Of a stretch of DNA of 64,000 bases, positions 8,715 through 14,121 are shown piece by piece. The stretch is from Parabacteroides faecis (GTDB lineage: Bacteria; Bacteroidota; Bacteroidia; Bacteroidales; Tannerellaceae). The notes under the pieces are model-generated. The model was not told where the DNA came from, ran no database searches, and saw only the letters and a program-made list of their open reading frames with translations. Position 1 is the stretch's first letter. Every line of letters starts with the position of its first letter. Made by a program: the position numbers and the translations under genes. The stretch covers positions 1-64,000 of the forward strand of contig NZ_BMPB01000004.1 of NCBI RefSeq assembly GCF_014647375.1. Direction: 5' to 3'.

Positions 8715-8829
8715 ACTGATTATCCAGGAAAAGACATATATGAGGTAAAGAAAATATTTATACAATAGTTGTAAATATTGGTGTGTCTATGAAGGGGGGA
8801 CTATGGCAGAAATGCTATGGTCCTTTTTT
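8715..8829 (+). ncRNA. Candidate small RNA of about 115 nt
   Basis: Interval between a good plus-strand promoter and a strong plus-strand terminator, lying between the terminator of the nfnAB-like operon and the 3' end of hepT (opposite strand). Only very short, stop-interrupted frames exist inside. The 3' end is a hairpin with a GAAA tetraloop and a T tract, typical of sRNA ends. The transcript end comes within about 10 bases of the hepT stop. No known RNA family is recognised; existence of the transcript is inferred. Confidence 0.4.
8798..8829 (+). terminator. Rho-independent terminator with GAAA tetraloop
   Basis: GGACTATGGCA-GAAA-TGCTATGGTCC, an 11-bp stem with two G-T pairs, followed by TTTTTT. 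On the minus strand there is no T tract, so it serves plus-strand transcription. Confidence 0.75.
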
Positions 8830-8835
8830 ATTTAG

Positions 8836-9177
8836 TTATTCTGATTTTAGTAATGCTATTGCTTCTTGTTTTAATTTAGGCAAATGGTTTACAACGATAC
8901 TCCACAATATATCGATAGACAGACTGTCGTATCCATGTATGATGTAATTACGAGCATCGACGATCTTACGTGAGTTAGTGATTGTAATGTCGGAATTTAC
9001 TTTTAGGATCCGGTTCATGGCTTCTCCGATAATTTCAACATTTCTTTCCACTGCGCGTCTAAGGCGTAGATCTCTGTTAAATTCTTCAAATAACTTCGGT
9101 TGGTTTTCAAAGAAACTTTCTATTTCTTCGATGGCCGTTATGATGTCCTGTAAATGTTTTTTTATATAGTTATCCAT
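8836..9177 (-). CDS. hepT: HepT-like HEPN toxin (DUF86)
   Basis: 113 residues starting at MDNYIKKHLQD. All-helical HEPN protein with the catalytic motif R-x4-H-x-Y: Arg76, His81 and Tyr83 in RNYIIHGY. HepT acts as the toxin (RNase) of the HepT/MntA type, and MntA neutralises it by adding AMP to the Tyr of this motif. The start lies eight bases inside the upstream mntA frame, so the pair is translationally coupled. All key residues are present, so it is probably functional. An upstream in-frame codon would add eight residues with no family support. Confidence 0.85.
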   Translation of the reverse strand: MDNYIKKHLQDIITAIEEIESFFENQPKLFEEFNRDLRLRRAVERNVEIIGEAMNRILKVNSDITITNSRKIVDARNYIIHGYDSLSIDILWSIVVNHLPKLKQEAIALLKSE

Positions 9178-9469
9178 ATAATTGTACTTTAGTTGTGTCA
9201 ATACTTTCTTTCAAATATGGGTTTCGTACAGCTTTGCCTTCCAATAGATCAACATCTCGTCCTAAAAGGCTTTCCAGTGCGTATTTTAAATCAAAGTAAT
9301 TATCTGCATAATCTTCTAAATTGACACCTTCGAAGTCTACTAACAGATCGATATCACTCTTGTCTGTAAATCGATTAGTAAGTACAGAACCGAAAGCAAA
9401 CAAATTCTTTACCTTATGCTTTTTGCATAAAGCTATAATCTTTGGTAGATAATTGCTGAAGAAGTTCAT
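9170..9469 (-). CDS. mntA: MntA-like minimal nucleotidyltransferase antitoxin
   Basis: 99 residues from MNFFSNYLPK. It carries the minimal nucleotidyltransferase motif GS-x10-DxD: Gly27-Ser28 and Asp39-Ile40-Asp41, with a further acidic residue in the RDVDLLEG segment. In the HepT/MntA (type VII) system this enzyme AMPylates the toxin. It is first in the operon and overlaps hepT by eight bases. A -7-like TACTTTTG lies just upstream on the minus strand. The pair may stabilise this tRNA-adjacent locus or act in phage defence; the sequence does not show which. Confidence 0.85.
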   Translation of the reverse strand: MNFFSNYLPKIIALCKKHKVKNLFAFGSVLTNRFTDKSDIDLLVDFEGVNLEDYADNYFDLKYALESLLGRDVDLLEGKAVRNPYLKESIDTTKVQLYG

Positions 9470-9490
9470 ATGCCTTGTATTTAGTTGTAA

Positions 9491-9522
9491 CAAAAGTAGA
9501 TATTATTCTTTAAAAGAGCAAT
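9491..9522 (-). promoter_or_regulatory. Promoter of mntA-hepT
   Basis: On the minus strand TACTTTTG (9491-9498) is preceded by an ATTGC-like -33 around 9517-9521, spacing about 19. It ends about 22 bases before the mntA start. Confidence 0.45.
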
Positions 9523-9542
9523 AGGAGGGATAGACTATCAAT

Positions 9543-9580
9543 AAAAAGCCCCGATATTGCAAGCAATACCGAGGCCTTTT
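9543..9580 (-). terminator. Terminator of the tRNA operon
   Basis: Minus strand AAAAGGCCTCGGTATTGC pairs with GCAATATCGGGGCTTTTT around a TT-containing loop, ending in a T tract. It lies 8 bases after the last tRNA. Confidence 0.85.
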
Positions 9581-9587
9581 GGAAGCG

Positions 9588-9660
9588 AGCGAAAGACGGG
9601 ACTCGAACCCGCGACCCTAACCTTGGCAAGGTTATGCTCTACCAACTGAGCTACTTTCGC
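9588..9660 (-). tRNA. tRNA-Gly (GCC)
   Basis: Cloverleaf reads GCGAAAG acceptor, GCTC/GAGC D stem, anticodon stem TAACC/GGTTA with loop TTGCCAA (anticodon GCC), T arm CGGGTTCGAGTCCCG and discriminator T. 73 nt, CCA not encoded. Identical to the copy at 9780-9852. It is the third tRNA of the operon in transcription order. Confidence 0.97.
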
Positions 9661-9675
9661 AATTAAATCAAACTG

Positions 9676-9760
9676 TACTCGAAGCGGGACTTGAACCCGC
9701 ACAGCCGCAATGGCCAAAGGATTTTAAGTCCTTCGTGTCTACCGATTCCACCATTCGAGC
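9676..9760 (-). tRNA. tRNA-Leu (UAA)
   Basis: 85-nt class II tRNA with a long variable arm. Acceptor GCTCGAA / TTCGAGT (closing G-U pair), anticodon loop CTTAAAA within AAGGA/TCCTT stems (anticodon TAA), T arm GCGGGTTCAAGTCCCGC, discriminator A. It sits between two identical tRNA-Gly genes. Confidence 0.96.
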
Positions 9761-9779
9761 ATCCCTTCTCTTAGAGATG

Positions 9780-9852
9780 AGCGAAAGACGGGACTCGAAC
9801 CCGCGACCCTAACCTTGGCAAGGTTATGCTCTACCAACTGAGCTACTTTCGC
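9780..9852 (-). tRNA. tRNA-Gly (GCC), first gene of the operon
   Basis: Same 73-base sequence as the copy at 9588-9660, with anticodon GCC. First in transcription order, about 20 bases downstream of a consensus promoter on the minus strand. Confidence 0.97.
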
Positions 9853-9872
9853 ATTGTTTCCGTTTGCGTGTG

Positions 9873-9903
9873 CAAAGGTAGATAACTTTTTTGTATTTGC
9901 AAA
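9873..9903 (-). promoter_or_regulatory. Promoter of the Gly-Leu-Gly tRNA operon
   Basis: On the minus strand TTTG (9900-9903), 19-base spacer, TACCTTTG (9873-9880): both elements match the Bacteroidetes consensus. The expected start falls about 12 bases before the first tRNA. Confidence 0.75.
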
Positions 9904-9940
9904 TATTTGATTAAAAAAATCTCTTTAGCTGCTGATTTTT

Positions 9941-10393
9941 TTAATACCGGATCATTAATTTGTTTCCCTGCTGAGTCACGTCAAATCTTGTCAGGGCAAA
10001 TTCTGATGGGCCATCTGACGGTGTACCAGAACCATACGCTATTTCGTACTTGGTTCCGCACTTAGGACATTGTGCCCACCCGGTGTTATCTGCTTCTACG
10101 GTTACATTTTTGTTTGCTTCATAAGGACAGCAAAGATCATAAGCGTAATATTTGGTATTACCGGAAGAGTCGAACCCGCTAACCACCAATACACCGGAAA
10201 ATCCGAGCTGTGTGCCGTAATTTTGACCGTTGGTGGAAGTTATCTCCTTGTGGTTAAGTGCACCGACCAGATCCTTATCTTTGAAAGCCAGATCCAGTTC
10301 AAGATATACCCGTGCATAAGGTATATTCGATACATTAACCTTGTTGCATGACATTACCAACAGCACTACCAAACAAAAAAATATCCTTTTCAT
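9941..10393 (-). CDS. Rieske-fold-like lipoprotein lacking the His ligands
   Basis: 150 residues with lipoprotein signal MKRIFFCLVVLLVMSCNK. The second half has the spacing of a Rieske domain (LCCPYEAN ... QCPKCGTKYEIAYGSG), but the CxH and CxxH pairs of a 2Fe-2S Rieske site are replaced by CPY and CPKC, leaving Cys-only ligands. It could bind zinc or have lost its metal; this is inference from the motif. The start is four bases after the argH stop, so it is the last gene of the pyrE-SRPBCC-argH operon, probably by convenience. Family otherwise unknown. Confidence 0.65.
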   Translation of the reverse strand: MKRIFFCLVVLLVMSCNKVNVSNIPYARVYLELDLAFKDKDLVGALNHKEITSTNGQNYGTQLGFSGVLVVSGFDSSGNTKYYAYDLCCPYEANKNVTVEADNTGWAQCPKCGTKYEIAYGSGTPSDGPSEFALTRFDVTQQGNKLMIRY

Positions 10394-10397
10394 ATTA

Positions 10398-11735
10398 TTA
10401 TGCTAACAGTTCCTTTTCAGCTTCGTTTACTTTACTAAACGAGAAACCGTCAATAATATTTTGCATCAGAGCAGAAATACTGTCATTGCATAAATTGCCG
10501 ATACTACCTTCGTGTGTATGGCTAACCTCCTTATTCGGAGTGAATTTACCTGCTTCGATGTTCAAACCCACCTGTTTGTAAGCGTCGCGGAAAGGAACAC
10601 CCTCCAGCACGAGGCGGTTTACTTCCTCTACGCTGAACAACAGAGCATATTTGTCATCTTCCAGGATATGTTTGTTCACCTTCACTTCGCGCATCATATG
10701 CGTTACCATGCGAATGCAATCCTTCAGTTCGTCGAAAGCAGGCAGGAACACCTCTTTGATGATCTGCAGGTCGCGGAAATAGCCCGACGGCAGGTTGTTG
10801 CATATTAAAGTGATCTGTTGAGGCAATCCCTGTATCTTGTTACATTTTGCCCGTGTCAGCTCGAATACGTCCGGATTCTTCTTATGCGGCATAATACTCG
10901 AACCTGTCGTGAACTGGTCGGGCAGCTTGATGAACCCGAAGTTCTGGCTGTTGAACATACAAGCATCGAACGCCAGTTTTGAAAGCGTTGCGGCGATACC
11001 CGCCATTGCGAAAGCCACCGTACGCTCCATCTTGCCACGCCCCATCTGCGCATAGACCACATTGTAATCCAGCGAATCGAAACCCAGCAGATTGGTTGTC
11101 ATCTGGCGGTTCAGCGGGAACGAAGAACCATATCCGGCAGCCGAACCCAACGGGTTACGGTTGCAAACCTTATAAGCCGCCTGCATCATCTGCAAATCAT
11201 CCGCCAGGCTCTCGGCATACGCCCCGAACCACAGGCCGAATGAAGAAGGCATCGCTATCTGTAGATGCGTATACCCCGGCATCAGTATATCCTTGTAACG
11301 GTTGCTTTGGCTGATCAAGACCTCGAACAGGCCGTTAGTCAGCTCTACCAGCTCCTGTATCTGCGCACGTGTGAACAGTTTCAGATCCAGTAACACCTGG
11401 TCGTTGCGCGAACGTCCGCTATGTATCTTCTTGCCGATATCACCCAAACGGCGCGTCAGCATCAGTTCCACCTGCGAATGGACATCTTCCACGCCCTCTT
11501 CGATCACGAACTCGCCGCGGTCGGCCACGGCATAGATGTTTTTCAGCTCGGCAAGTAGAACCGTCAGTTCGTCTTTTGCGAGCAACCCGATACTTTCCAG
11601 CATCGTTATATGAGCCATCGAGCCAAGAACGTCGTATTTAGCGAGGTAAAGATCCATTTCACGATCCTTACCTACGGTAAATGTTTCGACTTCCTTGTCT
11701 ACCTGTACATTTTTTTCCCAAAGTTTCTGAGCCAT
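10398..11735 (-). CDS. argH: Argininosuccinate lyase
   Basis: Cytoplasmic enzyme that splits argininosuccinate into arginine and fumarate, the last step of arginine synthesis. 445 residues, close to the usual 450-460. Family motifs are present: HSGRSRNDQVLLDLKLF (N-terminal substrate-binding loop) and the fumarase/lyase signature GSSIMPHKKNPD in the second half, holding the catalytic serine loop. The start MAQKLWEKN was chosen because the frame extends 55 codons further upstream across the SRPBCC gene. It follows that gene after 11 bases, in an operon with pyrE. No other arg genes lie in the window. Confidence 0.95.
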   Translation of the reverse strand: MAQKLWEKNVQVDKEVETFTVGKDREMDLYLAKYDVLGSMAHITMLESIGLLAKDELTVLLAELKNIYAVADRGEFVIEEGVEDVHSQVELMLTRRLGDIGKKIHSGRSRNDQVLLDLKLFTRAQIQELVELTNGLFEVLISQSNRYKDILMPGYTHLQIAMPSSFGLWFGAYAESLADDLQMMQAAYKVCNRNPLGSAAGYGSSFPLNRQMTTNLLGFDSLDYNVVYAQMGRGKMERTVAFAMAGIAATLSKLAFDACMFNSQNFGFIKLPDQFTTGSSIMPHKKNPDVFELTRAKCNKIQGLPQQITLICNNLPSGYFRDLQIIKEVFLPAFDELKDCIRMVTHMMREVKVNKHILEDDKYALLFSVEEVNRLVLEGVPFRDAYKQVGLNIEAGKFTPNKEVSHTHEGSIGNLCNDSISALMQNIIDGFSFSKVNEAEKELLA

Positions 11736-11746
11736 AATGCGGAGAA

Positions 11747-12157
11747 TTAATAGGGCAGGGAGGCAATCACAGTTGAAATCTTGTCGAGAGCGTCCTGCAA
11801 CGGTTTTGATACCATCGGTTTGATAAACGGATTCAGATCGGCGCGGATCGTCATTTTCAATCGCGTGTCGGCTTCTTCCACCTGTTTCAGTTGAATCCAC
11901 AGGAAGAGAGGGACGGGCGAGTTGGTTGTAGTAAATTTGATTGTTTTGTTCGGTTCGCGTTCTACGATCTCGAAGCGTATTTTACCTACGGGATCGACAG
12001 CGAAGCTACAAGAGTCGCTGTCGAACTCGAAGTCTTTGATCTTATCTTGTGGAATGCGGTCCTTAACCCGTTCCAGATTGGAAAGGTCGGACAGCATTGC
12101 ATAGACACGATCCTCGTTATAGGGGATCGTTTTGATTTCACTTACAAATTCTGTCAT
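11747..12157 (-). CDS. SRPBCC (START-like) family protein
   Basis: 136-residue protein with the pattern of the SRPBCC/polyketide-cyclase fold: N-terminal strand and helix with VYAMLSDLSNLERV (residues 18-31), repeated strands such as IRFEIVEREPNKTIKFTT, and a long C-terminal helix PMVSKPLQDALDKISTVIA. Such proteins bind small hydrophobic ligands in a cavity. No signal peptide, so cytoplasmic. It sits between pyrE and argH with short gaps, a synteny that suggests co-transcription but does not reveal the ligand. Confidence 0.8.
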   Translation of the reverse strand: MTEFVSEIKTIPYNEDRVYAMLSDLSNLERVKDRIPQDKIKDFEFDSDSCSFAVDPVGKIRFEIVEREPNKTIKFTTTNSPVPLFLWIQLKQVEEADTRLKMTIRADLNPFIKPMVSKPLQDALDKISTVIASLPY

Positions 12158-12173
12158 CCTGTGTCGTTAAAAA

Positions 12174-12812
12174 TTAAGCTTCAGGATTCCAGTTAGCAGG
12201 ATCTTTGCGCCATTCCTGCAAAGTGGCGATTTCCGATTCGTCGATATAGTCTGTGCGTACAGCTTCTTCGATAACGGCGTCGTAGTTGCTCAGTGTAGTC
12301 AGCGTAACTTTTGCATCCTTGAATTGCTGTGTAGCAACAGGGAAACCGTGAGTAAAGATGGCAACCATACCAACAACATCGCAACCGAAGTTACGTACAG
12401 CCTGTACAGCTTTTAAGCTACTACCGCCTGTTGATACCAGGTCTTCGATAATTACTACTTTTGAACCCGGTTTCAGTTCACCTTCAATAAGGTTTTCCAA
12501 TCCATGATCTTTCGGCGTTGCGCGGATATAAACAAAAGGCAGTCCAAGCAGATCGGCAACCAATGCACCCTGTGCGATGGCGCCTGTGGCAACTCCTGCG
12601 ATAGCATCTGCGTTCTCGTATTTTTCGCTAATCACACGTGCCAGTTCCAATTTGATGAAACTACGAACAGCCGGATAAGAAAGCGTTTTTCTATTATCAC
12701 AGTAGATCGGTGACTTCCAGCCCGAAGCCCATGTAAACGGATTTGCCGGTTGTAATTTAACGGCTTTAATCTTTAATAATTTCTCTGCAACTAATCTTTC
12801 CAGTGTTTTCAT
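12174..12812 (-). CDS. pyrE: Orotate phosphoribosyltransferase
   Basis: Converts orotate and PRPP to orotidine monophosphate in pyrimidine synthesis; cytoplasmic, active as a dimer. 212 residues. The PRPP-binding motif VVIIEDLVSTGGSS lies at about residues 119-132, the catalytic-loop region with RATPKDHG at 97-104, and GVATGAIAQGALVA near 73-86. First gene of the operon continuing with SRPBCC, argH and a lipoprotein. Its -7-like element lies inside a 9-bp inverted repeat (12836-12861), a possible operator. Confidence 0.95.
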   Translation of the reverse strand: MKTLERLVAEKLLKIKAVKLQPANPFTWASGWKSPIYCDNRKTLSYPAVRSFIKLELARVISEKYENADAIAGVATGAIAQGALVADLLGLPFVYIRATPKDHGLENLIEGELKPGSKVVIIEDLVSTGGSSLKAVQAVRNFGCDVVGMVAIFTHGFPVATQQFKDAKVTLTTLSNYDAVIEEAVRTDYIDESEIATLQEWRKDPANWNPEA

Positions 12813-12835
12813 ACAATCCTACATATATATTTATA

Positions 12836-12861
12836 TCAGTTTGCAAAAGTAGGCAAACTGA
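12836..12861 (-). promoter_or_regulatory. pyrE promoter overlapped by a palindrome (possible operator)
   Basis: Minus strand TACTTTTG at 12844-12851 fits the -7 element about 30 bases before pyrE. It is framed by a perfect 9-bp inverted repeat, TCAGTTTGC (12836-12844) and GCAAACTGA (12853-12861), with an 8-base spacer. No good -33 box is visible, which would fit a regulated promoter. Confidence 0.4.
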
Positions 12862-12923
12862 ATGAGATAACCTTATAGAACCCGAAAAAAATGAAGGTTT
12901 AAAAAGATATTTTTGAAAATAAA

Positions 12924-12965
12924 AGGCTACCGGTCAGCTTCTAGAAGAAGTTCGACCGGTAGCCT
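12924..12965 (-). terminator. Strong minus-strand terminator with no obvious minus-strand gene
   Basis: Perfect 12-bp arms AGGCTACCGGTC and GACCGGTAGCCT with a partly self-complementary loop. On the minus strand the hairpin is followed by TTTTATTTTC; on the plus strand there is no T tract. It lies about 110 bases upstream of pyrE, and nothing convincing is encoded on the minus strand to its right up to 13.84 kb. Confidence 0.7.
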
Positions 12966-13839
12966 GTCGGGGATGGCGGTTAATAGAAGCAATCTTCTTA
13001 ATATTTTATCAATTTTGAATCATCAGGCATGTATTTTACCTGCTACATACGAGAACTTATCATGCACGTTTCAGCCTTCAGGGTTCTCCTGTCTTTGATA
13101 ATCATAGTTTAATCCTGAAGGATGAAAATGTAATGACATGTTTTATTCTCCTTTCAGGGTAATGCATTATAAATCAATATTGTAAAGTAGCTGAAGGCTG
13201 AAAGGTAACTCTATGGAGCTCGCTTGTAGAAGCTATTTTGGGTAGCTGCTACAGTCATTTCCAGTAGTTGCCGCAGTCCTGAAAAGTCGTTGCAGCACTC
13301 ATTTCAAATGGCTGCCTACCCGTTCTGAAAAAGACGTAAGCTTTTCGACAAAAAGACGTAAGCTTTTTCTCTGGGGGGCGCCGACGTTTGTGAGCTTTCA
13401 ATGCCCAGCGTAAAAAGCTGGATCGTTATCTTTGAACGTGAATATTATAATGTACGTGTGTTCGGTAATGATCCTGCAGGAGACCTGCGTCCGCGGTATC
13501 AGATGTGCGAGTGTATTCCGGATGTTGAAAAAGATGTAGGAGTATGGCTTACTGATCTTATTAGGAGCTGGTTGCTGCCAGAAAACGGATGCTGGCAAAA
13601 ATATCGTATTTTCAGAAATAGGATAGAGATTTTTGAGACTTTTGAGACTCCACACTATTTTTGTTCCGAAAACAGCTTTTTCTCCGATGGGTTACTATCG
13701 GCTCCAAAACCACTAGGCATCGGGGTTCTGACGCATAAGCACCGATTTGAAGGGTATAGGTGAAAAATGCTTGATTTTACTTTGTCGAAAAAGTGCTTGT
13801 AGAGTATGATTATTATTGATTGAGTGAACAGAAAGTAGT
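12966..13839. other. Long non-coding stretch before the first S-layer-like gene
   Basis: No supported gene. It holds a 13-bp inverted repeat (TTTCAGCCTTCAG at 13069-13081, complement at 13191-13203), a related partial copy near 13113, then the 22-bp tandem array. Short open frames on both strands at 13.4-13.76 kb overlap each other and resemble no family. Confidence 0.5.
13220..13373. repeat. Degenerate 22-bp tandem array B (six to seven units)
   Basis: Units of exactly 22 bp start at 13242, 13264, 13286, 13308, 13330 and 13352, with a plausible earlier one at 13220. The first share a GTaGyTGCnnCAGTCnT-type pattern; the last two are near identical and both contain AAAGACGTAAGCTTTT. The character changes along the array while the period is kept. 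Confidence 0.6.
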
Positions 13840-14042
13840 GACTAAAAAAATCGTTCCTTTTTTCTCGCCAGCAAAATTACGACATTCTTTTAAACCACCA
13901 ATGTTTTTACAAATATTTTTTCTTCTCTTATATTCTTTCTTATCAACACAATAGCAAAGTTAGTACAAAATTCCTCTTTTTTTCCACGAAGTGAAAAGAG
14001 ACATCAAATAATGGCGAGAAAAAAGGAACGTTTAATCTAGTC
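13840..14042. promoter_or_regulatory. Probable invertible promoter cassette 1 (203 bp)
   Basis: Two 31-bp arms in inverted orientation, 13840-13870 and 14012-14042, agree at 27 of 31 positions, with a perfect 19-bp core CGTTCCTTTTTTCTCGCCA. The 141-bp centre carries TAACTTTG on the minus strand (13955-13962), a -7-type element pointing away from the S-layer-like gene that starts 80 bases after the right arm. No comparable plus-strand element is seen. Phase variation of S-layer-like glycoproteins by promoter inversion is known in Parabacteroides distasonis. The invertase is not in this window. Confidence 0.7.
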
Positions 14043-14121
14043 ATTTAACAATTGATGACATTTAAACGGGGTTATAGATAGGACTTTTATAACACTATTA
14101 TTAATATTAAATTTATTGATT

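Noticed and set aside
13398-13763. Overlapping open frames of 120 residues (plus) and 85 residues (minus) in the region before S-layer cassette 1
   Set aside because: The frames lie on opposite strands of the same DNA, neither has a ribosome site or a recognisable domain, and the sequence around them is repeat-rich; they are most likely chance frames. The minus frame could be carried on an OFF-state transcript, but nothing supports translation.
13840-14042. Inverted arms considered as ends of an insertion sequence
   Set aside because: The 141-bp centre is too short for a transposase, there is no target duplication visible, and the same layout recurs before the second S-layer-like gene at the same distance.
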